Shown here: piece after piece, positions 7,199-14,767 of the stretch | Numbering within the stretch: the stretch's first letter is position 1 | Layout of the letters: each line of letters begins with the position of its first letter | Source of the DNA: Janthinobacterium sp. | Lineage (GTDB): Bacteria > Pseudomonadota > Gammaproteobacteria > Burkholderiales > Chitinibacteraceae | NCBI GenBank assembly: GCA_025360045.1 | Contig: JANYCY010000068.1 | Span: forward strand, 34,953-98,952 | Direction of reading: 5' to 3' | Length of the DNA: 64,000 nucleotides | The notes under the pieces: generated by a model | Database searches by the model: none | Seen by the model: the letters and a program-made list of their open reading frames with translations, nothing else | What the model was told of the DNA's origin: nothing | Program-made: the position numbers and the translations under genes

Positions 7199-8188
7199 GT
7201 GGACTTTTTTAAACTAAGTAATGCAGGTAATGCCAAGGAATATTTTGGTGTAAATTGGGCATTGACGACCAAGTGTAATTATCGCTGTAGTTACTGTCAC
7301 CCTGATTTATATAACGGTAAAATTAAAACGGCAGAATTTGAAGTTATTTCTAATTTTGTTGATAAAGTATTTGAGTATTGTGATAAAAAAGGACTGAAAC
7401 CATTTTTTGAATATGCAGGAGGGGAAGTTACTTATTTAAAATGGTTTGGTGATTTACTCAGCCTGATTAGTCCACGTGGTGGTTTGGTTTCGATTATATC
7501 CAATGCCTCTTCTTCTTTGGATTGGTGGAATAAGCATGTGCATAATTTGCATGGTGTTTATTTGAGCTTTCATGTTGAGGGTATTAAGGATATTGAGCAT
7601 TTTATTCAAGTAGCAGAAATTATTGAAAAATCACCTACTACCCATTTACATGTCAATGTAATGATGTTGCCAGAGCGATTTGCAGAGTGTTTTGCATTTG
7701 CGGAGAAATTGCGCTCGCGTGTTGAATGCACTATTGCATTACAGCCTTTATATTATGGTTTTGGTGGTGCAGGGATTACTGGTAAATATCCATATACGAC
7801 TGAGCAAGAAGAAATAATGAAATCATTCAGGGGGCGCTCATATCAAAAGGATATTCCAGAGCCGCGCGGATCGATGATGGTCAGTATGGATAATGGTGAG
7901 GTTTTGAAAAAAAGTACTTTTGATTTGCTAATTGAAGAAAAAACCAACTTTGTTGGTTGGGATTGTAATGCGGGTATTGAAAACATTGTCGTGACCTTTC
8001 AGGGGGATATTTATCGGGCTTGGTGTATGCAAGATGGCCCTATTGGGACGATCTTTGATGCGCAATTGGAATTGCCAGCTAGCCCGATGTTGTGCCGAAC
8101 TAAAATATGCCAATGCGGTGCAGATATTTGTTCGACTAAAGTAAAACGCAAAGTACGAGGAAATATTCCTCAGCTTGTTGCTGTATGA
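7199..8188 (+). CDS. Radical SAM peptide-modifying enzyme (SPASM/twitch-like C-terminus)
   Basis: A 329-residue protein with the [4Fe-4S]-SAM motif CNYRCSYC (C26, C30, C33) and the SAM-binding GGE motif (74-76). The C-terminal third is Cys-rich: C in WDCNAG, in AWCMQD, and CRTKICQCGADIC near the end. This resembles SPASM or twitch auxiliary-cluster domains of RiPP maturases. The likely role is modification of one of the neighbouring GG-leader peptides; the chemistry cannot be read from sequence. Start GTG 7199 has AGAGG 5 bp upstream. Its stop overlaps the ATG of the HlyD-like gene (ATGA, 8185-8188), tying it to the export operon. Confidence 0.8.
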   Translation: MDFFKLSNAGNAKEYFGVNWALTTKCNYRCSYCHPDLYNGKIKTAEFEVISNFVDKVFEYCDKKGLKPFFEYAGGEVTYLKWFGDLLSLISPRGGLVSIISNASSSLDWWNKHVHNLHGVYLSFHVEGIKDIEHFIQVAEIIEKSPTTHLHVNVMMLPERFAECFAFAEKLRSRVECTIALQPLYYGFGGAGITGKYPYTTEQEEIMKSFRGRSYQKDIPEPRGSMMVSMDNGEVLKKSTFDLLIEEKTNFVGWDCNAGIENIVVTFQGDIYRAWCMQDGPIGTIFDAQLELPASPMLCRTKICQCGADICSTKVKRKVRGNIPQLVAV

Positions 8189-9453
8189 GTGCGGCTAAAA
8201 GACAGCTCTACCGGCAGTCCTTTTTTGATGCTCAAAAAACGCCTACCGAAGGGGTAATCATGCTCCCCGCTAGCTTGCCTTTATCGGGCTTTGCTATTGC
8301 CAGCATTATTATTCTTTCGACATTTATTTTTTTCATTAGCTATGGCTCCTACACCCGTAAAGCGCGCTTAGATGGCTTAGCCATGCCATCAAGCGGCTTG
8401 GTGAAAGTCATGGCACAACAAGAAGGGCGGGTTGAAAGCCTGTTGGTGAGTGAAGGGCAATCCGTTCAAGCAGGTGCACCTTTATATCGCTTAAGTGGCG
8501 AGCGTTATGATGGCAAGGGCAAAGCCTCGGTGGCGGCGCTGACGCAATCCATGCAGATGCAACAGAGCATGTTGGCTAACCAGCGCATGCAAGCACAGGA
8601 CATGAATAGCACTCAGCAAGCAGGCTTATTAAGTAGAGAAACTCAATTAAACACCGAGTTAGAAAGTGCTAAATCGGTACTTAGACTGGCAGAAAGGCAA
8701 GCGGCGCTGATTCGATCGGCCTTAGAGCCTTACGAGCGTTTAGCCAAGCAAGGCTATGTGTCCGCCATGGATAGCCAGCAAAAGCAAATTGAATTAGCCA
8801 ATGCAGAAGCACGAGTGGAGGAGCAAAGGCAGGCGCAGCAGCGTTTGCAGCGCGATTTGTCTGCCACTCGCTCAGAGCTGCAAAGAATCGGCTTGGAAGG
8901 CAAAACACGGATATCTGAGCTAGATAGACAATTGCAAGGTATTAGCCAGCAGCAAATTGAATTATCGGCCCGTGGTGAAAGCATGCTCACTGCTCCTGTC
9001 TCTGGCACGGTGGCGGCAATTATGGTGAAGCCTGGCCAAGCCGCTAATGCGAATGATGCCATGCTCACCTTGGTACCCAATAATTCTCGTATGCAAGTTG
9101 AGCTATACGCCCCTAGTAAATCGGTTGGGTTTATTAAGCCAGGTCAAAAAGTGGGTTTACGTTTTGCTGCCTACCCCTATGAAAAATTCGGGGTGCAATA
9201 TGGCATTACCCGCGAAATTTCTAAGGTCGCTTTAACGCCCAATGATGTGGCGGTACGCAGCCCCTTTGCGTGGAAAGAAAATGAAGCGCATTACCGTGTG
9301 ATTGTGGAATTGATTAAACCAAGCGTTACTGCTTATGGGCGTGAAGAGCCATTAAAAGTCGGTATGGCGGTATCGGCCGATGTGGATTTGGATACGCGCA
9401 AAATTTATGAATGGGCCCTAGAGCCATTGTGGAGTTTGCGGGGAAAGATTTAG
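8185..9453 (+). CDS. HlyD-type membrane fusion protein of microcin exporter (CvaA/MchE-like)
   Basis: A 422-residue periplasmic adaptor. It has a short cytoplasmic N-terminus, one membrane segment (~33-53), a lipoyl-like half motif (VKVMAQQEGRVESLLVSEGQSVQAG), a long Gln/Ala/Glu-rich coiled coil (~110-265), the second lipoyl half (MLTAPVSGTVAAIMVKPGQ) and a beta-barrel tail. The family links a C39-type ABC transporter in the inner membrane to a TolC channel for peptide export. It overlaps the radical SAM gene and precedes precursor 3. Base composition is nearer that of the core genome than the flanking small genes, suggesting the island is mosaic. Confidence 0.9.
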   Translation: MSAAKRQLYRQSFFDAQKTPTEGVIMLPASLPLSGFAIASIIILSTFIFFISYGSYTRKARLDGLAMPSSGLVKVMAQQEGRVESLLVSEGQSVQAGAPLYRLSGERYDGKGKASVAALTQSMQMQQSMLANQRMQAQDMNSTQQAGLLSRETQLNTELESAKSVLRLAERQAALIRSALEPYERLAKQGYVSAMDSQQKQIELANAEARVEEQRQAQQRLQRDLSATRSELQRIGLEGKTRISELDRQLQGISQQQIELSARGESMLTAPVSGTVAAIMVKPGQAANANDAMLTLVPNNSRMQVELYAPSKSVGFIKPGQKVGLRFAAYPYEKFGVQYGITREISKVALTPNDVAVRSPFAWKENEAHYRVIVELIKPSVTAYGREEPLKVGMAVSADVDLDTRKIYEWALEPLWSLRGKI

Positions 9454-9477
9454 GGGTTGCCAATTGGCAATATCGGA

Positions 9478-9495
9478 GCCACGCGATTCAGTGGT
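9478..9495 (+). promoter_or_regulatory. Leader hairpin upstream of precursor 3
   Basis: GCCAC (9478-9482) pairs with GTGGT (9491-9495) around the loop GCGATTCA. It shares the flank ATCGGAGC and loop GCGATTC with 6310-6328, while the stem's middle pair is swapped (C-G instead of G-C), a compensatory change. The ATG of precursor 3 is 30 nt downstream. Confidence 0.55.
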
Positions 9496-9525
9496 ATTTT
9501 TAAATTTTTTAAAGGTATATTAAAA

Positions 9526-9810
9526 ATGCGTAAGTTAGAAGTTGTTGAATTAAATTGTGTAGTTGGTGGGCGGTTTTCTCGTGTGGTATACCGCTCTGAG
9601 GACAAACAGGATTTAATGTGCAATAGTGAGTATGGTGGAGTATTTAGTGATGGTATTGGTGGCTTTGGTGAGTTTTCGGTAAATGTGTGGGATAGGCCTA
9701 GCGCACCACCAGATTTTGCAGAAAAAATGGCCCAAGAAAAACCTGGTTTCTTTGATGGTTTTTTTAGGCCAGGCTGGGGTTTGATATTTAAGTCTGGTCC
9801 AGCATATTAA
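9526..9810 (+). CDS. Double-glycine-leader precursor peptide 3 (94 aa)
   Basis: The ATG at 9526 (AAAGG about 10 bp upstream) gives the leader MRKLEVVELNCVVGG, very close to the colicin V leader pattern (MR-L---EL--V-GG). The longer frame beginning at 9457 reads through the hairpin and is rejected as start. The core of 79 residues is Gly- and aromatic-rich (EYGGVFSDGIGGFGEF, then GFFDGFFRPGWG) with one Cys, and ends SGPAY. It sits just after the HlyD-like gene. A probable terminator follows at 9838-9898. Its target and modification are unknown. Confidence 0.7.
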   Translation: MRKLEVVELNCVVGGRFSRVVYRSEDKQDLMCNSEYGGVFSDGIGGFGEFSVNVWDRPSAPPDFAEKMAQEKPGFFDGFFRPGWGLIFKSGPAY

Positions 9811-9837
9811 ATTTACTTTCTTTAATTAAATGTTGCA

Positions 9838-9898
9838 ATGAATAGATTTAGTAATTTATTGTGGTTGGTCTAAAATTATTTAGTCTATTCATTTTTTT
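9838..9898 (+). terminator. Probable terminator after precursor 3
   Basis: ATGAATAGA (9838-9846) pairs with TCTATTCAT (9884-9892), followed by a run of seven T. The loop is long and AT-rich (37 nt), so strength is uncertain. Confidence 0.4.
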
Positions 9899-10041
9899 AA
9901 GTTGCTTATATGTTATTTGTAAATTTATAAGTACGCATTAATTTTTTTATAAATAATCTGTGTAAAACTGTAGTGCATATTTTAAATGTGGCTTTAATTA
10001 AATTATTGGTGGGTTGGTAGGGACGAAATAAGAGGAGTTAA

Positions 10042-10227
10042 ATGTTTTTAATGTTGGGGATAAGTGTGAAAAATTCATTTATAACTATTTTGTTAAATGA
10101 ATTGGTGAATATTATTTTTATTTTTAAAAATATATTATATGGATTTTACTATGTTAAGGTTTATCCGTTATTTTTTGTTTGTGGGCGTTTGTTTTATTTT
10201 GTTTATATTTGTTTTAATTTACACTAA
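10042..10227 (+). CDS. Possible small hydrophobic protein (61 aa), immunity candidate
   Basis: ATG 10042 follows a good ribosome site (AGAGGAG, 10031-10037). The predicted product is almost entirely hydrophobic, with Ile/Phe/Leu/Tyr-rich stretches able to form two membrane segments. Microcin immunity proteins are often of this size and character. It overlaps the start of the metallopeptidase gene by 89 bp in another frame, so at most one reading may be real in that overlap, or the two are translationally coupled. There is no sequence family to support it, and an AT-rich chance frame is the main alternative. Confidence 0.3.
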   Translation: MFLMLGISVKNSFITILLNELVNIIFIFKNILYGFYYVKVYPLFFVCGRLFYFVYICFNLH

Positions 10228-10819
10228 TTTTAATGTACACAGAAATTCTGATTATACAGTATTTGTTCAGAATGAGTATGTAATCAAAGATATTGTTACG
10301 CTAATTGACCAATCTATAGAAACGGTAAAGGTTAAATTGTGGGCACCCAAAAAATCTATTATTTTTATATGTCGTACTAATTGGTGTTATAGAATTTTCT
10401 CACCTTCATATGGTTATGCTAGTTTTGAAAAGGCAATTACAATAGAAGGGCACATTGTTGCGGTAAATAGGAATGGTGCTAATAGAAAAATATTGACACA
10501 TGAGTTAACTCATGTGGCGACCGCAAATATGAAGTGTAATGGAAAAGATCAAATGCCAGAGTGGCTGTCAGAAGGAATTGCTGTTTTTGTTAGTGATGAT
10601 GAGCGGTATTCTAGGGCTAATTTTTTAGCTAGTGCGGAAAAAAATAATATGGAAATAGATTATGTGATGAAAAATAATGATAAATGGAATTTGATTACAC
10701 GGGTTGACCCAGTACTATCGTATGGAGCAGCTTTATATTATGTTAATGATATGGTGCACAAGGCAGGTGAAGATAGTATTGGTAAGGTAATTGTCGATTA
10801 TTGCAATGGGGGAAAATAA
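10139..10819 (+). CDS. Membrane-anchored zinc metallopeptidase (peptidase MA-like)
   Basis: A 226-residue protein with an N-terminal membrane anchor (~8-30), then an extracytoplasmic domain containing HELTH (H121, E122, H125) and WLSEG (E145). The spacing of the third ligand, the Pro-Glu-Trp-Leu context and the following small hydrophobic helix match peptidase-MA-like gluzincins. It probably acts in the periplasm. In this island it could trim an exported peptide, degrade incoming peptide as immunity, or release a product; none is shown. No clear ribosome site precedes ATG 10139 or ATG 10151, so coupling to the upstream small frame is possible. Strongly AT-rich. Confidence 0.7.
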   Translation: MDFTMLRFIRYFLFVGVCFILFIFVLIYTNFNVHRNSDYTVFVQNEYVIKDIVTLIDQSIETVKVKLWAPKKSIIFICRTNWCYRIFSPSYGYASFEKAITIEGHIVAVNRNGANRKILTHELTHVATANMKCNGKDQMPEWLSEGIAVFVSDDERYSRANFLASAEKNNMEIDYVMKNNDKWNLITRVDPVLSYGAALYYVNDMVHKAGEDSIGKVIVDYCNGGK

Positions 10820-11012
10820 ATTATTATTTGCCATGTATTGAAGTCATTGTTAGAAAAATTAATAGGTAATCAAAAAATAAAACTATCGAGTTAGTCTTGC
10901 GTCCATTCTAGTTTGTTCGCGGATCTTGGTTCCTTCATTGCCAAATTAAAACTATTCATTTGTCTAATCGAATAAGAATAATGCGGTTTATTACTTTGGT
11001 GTTCGCTTAAGT

Positions 11013-13214
11013 ATGAATATTGTTAATGACTTAAATTGGGGCTGGTCTAAACGCCTCCCCCTCATCCGCCAAACCGAAGCCGCTGAATGTGGTGTGGCTT
11101 GTTTAGCCATGGTCGCGGGGTGGCATGGTTATAAAATTGATTTGCCTACTTTACGTGGTCACTTTGGTATTTCTCAGCACGGTATGAGCTTTGCACGTTT
11201 AATTGAATGTGCGGAGGCGATGCATTTGTCGGGTAGGCCGGTGCGTTTGGAATTGGATGAGTTATCCCAATTAGCCATGCCTTGTGTTTTGCATTGGGAT
11301 TTAAATCACTTTGTGGTGCTTAAGGCGGTGAGCGGCAAGGTGGTGGAGATTCATGATCCTGCACGTGGGGTATTAAAACTCTCCTTTGCCGAGGTGAATA
11401 AACATTTCACCGGTGTGGCACTGGAGTTATCGCCGACCCATTCGTTTCAAAAAGCCGATGCGCGTAAAAAGATTTATTTATTTGAATTAATTGGCCGCAC
11501 CGTCGGCTTAAAAGCAGCCTTGGGGCGTATTTTTTGTTTTGCTTTGGTATTAGAAGCATTAGCCTTGGCTGGGCCATTTTTAAATCAGATTGTGATTGAT
11601 GAAGTGCTGGTGGCGCGGGATGATAGCCTGCTGGCCTTGGTGATTATTGGCATGTTGATGCTGACGGCCACGCAAACTTTAATTGGCTTGGCGCGGCAAT
11701 GGGCGACCATTTCGATGGCCGTTAATTTTAATATGCAATGGACGGCCAATGTTTTTCATCATTTAACCCGCTTGCCGATTGATTGGTTTGAAAAACGCCA
11801 TATTGGTGATATCAGTGCCAAATTTGCGGCGGTCGATACCATTCAACACAGTTTAACCAATAGTATTTTGGAAGCGCTGCTGGATATTTTGCTGGTGGTT
11901 GGCACCTTGGCGATGATGCTGATGTATAGCATTCCCTTGTCGCTGGTGGCGATTGCAGCGGCGGCGCTTTATGGCTTAATGCGCTGGATGTGGTTTGACA
12001 CCATGCGTAAGGCGTCTGAAGACAGTTGGATTGCAGGCACGAAAGAATCGAGCCACTTTCTGGAAACCTTACGTGGCGTGCTCAGCCTGCGGGTGAATGG
12101 CGCAATGGGCCGACGTGAATCGGCGTGGCGCAATTTAAATGTTGAACGCCGTAATGCCCAATTACGCGAAAGTAAATTAGGCATGGTCTACGGCATTATC
12201 AATACTTTAATTGGCAGCTTGGTTTCTGCTGCGGTGATGTGGTTTGGCGCTAAGGCGGTGTTATCTGGCCAGTTTTCGGTAGGAATGCTGGTGGCGTATA
12301 TGTCTTTTCAAGGGCGGTTTTCGGGCAGTATTTCATCCTTAATTAATAAGGTTTTTGAATATCGCATGTTGGATGTTTATAACGAGCGGCTTGCAGATAT
12401 TGTATTAACCCCTGTAGAAAATGCCTCTAAAGCCAAGGAGGGGAGTGAGCAAGCTAGTTCATCAAGTGGTCTGCTACCGGTGGCGTTTAATCGTCCCTTG
12501 GTGTTTGCTGCTGATCAGCCGGTATTAGAAATATCCCATGCCAGCTTTAGCTATGGGCAGGGCGAGCGAGAAATTTTATCGGATGTTTCGCTCAGTGTTT
12601 TTCCGGGCGAGGTGGTGGCCTTGGTTGGGGCGTCAGGTGGCGGCAAGACCACGTTGCTTAAATTGGTATTGGGTTTATATCAGCCCACACAGGGCAGCGT
12701 GCGGGTGCTGGGGCAAGATAGTAAGCAGCATGGTTTTACACTGGTGCGTAATCATATTGGCACGGTGCTGCAAGAAGATCAGCTATTTACCGGCTCTATT
12801 CTAGAAAACATTACCTTCTTTTCGCATGATTACGATCCAGAGCGAGCCGAGCATTGTGCGCAACTCGCCGAGTTGCATTGGGATATTGAAGCCTTACCGA
12901 TGGGCTATCAAACCTTGGTAGGGGAAATGGGCGGCACTTTATCGGGCGGGCAAAAGCAACGTTTATTATTGGCGCGTGCTCTATATAAGCAGCCAAAATT
13001 GCTACTTCTGGATGAAGCGACTAGTCATTTGGATGTGATGAACGAAGCGCGTGTCAGCCAAACTTTACGCACTTTAGGGATCCCCATTCTGCTGATTGCC
13101 CACCGGCCAGAAACGATTGCTTCGGCCGATCGCGCATTGGAATTAGCAGGTGGCAGAATTGTTTTTGAGCATAAGAAGCCGGTAGATACGCAATTGGCTG
13201 AGGCTGCGATATGA
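11013..13214 (+). CDS. Peptidase-containing ABC transporter (C39, MchF/CvaB-like)
   Basis: A 733-residue bifunctional exporter. The N-terminal C39 peptidase has Q20, catalytic C26 (AAECGVAC), H99 (LNHFVVL) and D115 (HDPARG), all intact. A six-helix membrane domain follows (~165-450). The ATPase has Walker A GASGGGKTT (~539), LSGGQ (~643) and Walker B LLLLDEATSHLD. It should cleave the three leaders after GG and export the cores, working with the adaptor at 8185-9453 and an outer-membrane channel. Its stop overlaps an ATG at 13211 (ATGA), which looks like the original coupling to the channel gene. Confidence 0.93.
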   Translation: MNIVNDLNWGWSKRLPLIRQTEAAECGVACLAMVAGWHGYKIDLPTLRGHFGISQHGMSFARLIECAEAMHLSGRPVRLELDELSQLAMPCVLHWDLNHFVVLKAVSGKVVEIHDPARGVLKLSFAEVNKHFTGVALELSPTHSFQKADARKKIYLFELIGRTVGLKAALGRIFCFALVLEALALAGPFLNQIVIDEVLVARDDSLLALVIIGMLMLTATQTLIGLARQWATISMAVNFNMQWTANVFHHLTRLPIDWFEKRHIGDISAKFAAVDTIQHSLTNSILEALLDILLVVGTLAMMLMYSIPLSLVAIAAAALYGLMRWMWFDTMRKASEDSWIAGTKESSHFLETLRGVLSLRVNGAMGRRESAWRNLNVERRNAQLRESKLGMVYGIINTLIGSLVSAAVMWFGAKAVLSGQFSVGMLVAYMSFQGRFSGSISSLINKVFEYRMLDVYNERLADIVLTPVENASKAKEGSEQASSSSGLLPVAFNRPLVFAADQPVLEISHASFSYGQGEREILSDVSLSVFPGEVVALVGASGGGKTTLLKLVLGLYQPTQGSVRVLGQDSKQHGFTLVRNHIGTVLQEDQLFTGSILENITFFSHDYDPERAEHCAQLAELHWDIEALPMGYQTLVGEMGGTLSGGQKQRLLLARALYKQPKLLLLDEATSHLDVMNEARVSQTLRTLGIPILLIAHRPETIASADRALELAGGRIVFEHKKPVDTQLAEAAI

Positions 13215-13243
13215 GGCTGAGGACATGGCACAAATATTGCCCA

Positions 13244-13316
13244 GCGTCATCCCCGAGAGCTTTTGTCGGGGATCCAGCAGCGCCACTGGATTCCCGCCTG
13301 CGCGGGAATGACAAAG
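13244..13316 (+). repeat. R2 palindromic repeat at the transporter/channel junction
   Basis: CGTCATCCCCGAGAGC...GGGGATCCAGC...CTGGATTCCCGCC...GCGGGAATGACAAAG, a compact R2 copy. It lies in the first codons of the frame that opens at 13211, so that frame's N-terminal 40 residues are repeat-encoded. Confidence 0.8.
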
Positions 13317-13330
13317 TTAAGCTGCACCAG

Positions 13331-14764
13331 ATGTTGCGCTATCTGCGTGTTGGCTTTGCGTGCTTATTGGCTGGCGTTTGCATGCCTAGCTGGGCCTTGG
13401 ATTTGTCTGATCCCCTGTTAACGACGCCAGATATCGCTGTAACTGGCGCTATGTTGGCAGGGGAAAAGATCACCCCTTGCATAGAGGGCAAAGTGGGCCG
13501 CTTGCTGACTTTATACGAGGCGGTGGAACGTGCCCTCTGTAGCAATCCTCAAACGATAGGGGCTTGGCTTAATATCAAGGCGCAAGCCGCTCAAGAAGGA
13601 CTAGCAAAAGGGGCTCTGCTTCCGGTGATCAGCGGCTCGGTGCAAGCAAGCCGTAGCCATGCCTACTCTTCAGTGGGCGAGTATGAACAGTTTGCATCGG
13701 ATAGCCGGACTAGCGTGCGTAGCGAAGCCTTGAATTTAAGCTAGGTGTTGTTTGATTTTGGTGCGAAGCGAGCACGAGCAGAAAGTGCCCAGCAATTGTT
13801 AATGGCCGCTATTCAAAATCATCAGGCCAGCTTGCTCTCGGTGTTTGCGGCAACTGCTAAGGATTATTATCTGGCGCTGGCTGCCAAATCGAGTGTGGAT
13901 TCAGCCCGCGAAATTCAAACGGCGACCAAGACCAGCCTTGATGCGGCCGAAGCTCGTTATAAAAATGGCATCGCACCGATCAGTGATGTTTTGCAAGCAC
14001 AAACTCAGTATGCACAGAGCGCATTTAATCTAGCGCGGGCAGAAGGCGAATTGATCAGTAGCCAAGGCTTGCTGGCGGTGGATATGGGCTTGTCGCCAGA
14101 AGCACAATTCGTTTTAAGCGTGGATGATGAAAAACTCGAAGGTACGGCTTTTGTAAAAAGTGTGAGTTTATTACTGGAACAGGCCAAACAAAGCCACCCA
14201 GCGATTGCCGCTGCACAGGCTAATTTAGCCGCGGCTAAAGCCAGTAAATATGCGGCGCTTGCTGAGGATTTACCCACGCTTAGCTTAACAGGGCGGGCTA
14301 CACGTACTAGGCAGCCGGTTAATTACGGGCCAGAAATGGGCCAGCCACTCTCCACCACACATGATCGCTATATTGGCCTGCAAATTGAAATACCTTTGTT
14401 TAGCGGATTTTCGTCTTTTTATAAAGTAAAAAGCGCCATGGTGGCTGAGGATATTCAAGAGCAAGCATTGCGCGCTGCTGAGCAGCAGGTGGCTCAAAAT
14501 GTATGGAGCAGTTATCAAATATTTAGAACGAACACTGAAAACCTGCAAAATACCAAAGTCATTTTGAATAGCGCCCGATTACAATTTAATGCAGCTCAAG
14601 AGCGTTATAAGCTAGGCGTAACCACTATTTTAGAATTAACCAATGCACAATCAACATTATCCAATTCCTCGCAGCAGCGAATTCGTGCCTTAGCAGAATG
14701 GAGAACGGCTCGATTACAGTTGGCTAGCCATATTGGGGTATTGGGAATGTGGGCAATTAAATGA
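13331..14764 (+). pseudogene. TolC-family outer-membrane channel gene split by an in-frame TAG
   Basis: ATG 13331 begins a signal peptide (LRYLRVGFACLLAGVCMPSWA) and a TolC/OEP-type protein. Both halves lie in one reading frame, separated only by TAG at 13742-13744: ...ALNLS-stop-VLFDFGAKRARAES.... Family members commonly have a Trp in this 'LS-W-x-LFDFG' strand, so a TGG-to-TAG change is the simplest origin. Downstream, two long coiled-coil repeats and the conserved PISDVLQAQTQYAQ and TTILELTNAQSTL motifs are intact to TAA 14762-14764, with no further lesions, implying a recent mutation or amber readthrough. Restart at GTG 13745 would lack a signal peptide. If null, export must use another channel. 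Confidence 0.85.
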
Positions 14765-14767
14765 TAT

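Noticed and set aside
9457..9525. N-terminal extension of precursor 3
   Set aside because: It reads through the conserved leader hairpin; the GG-leader pattern and ribosome site place the start at 9526.
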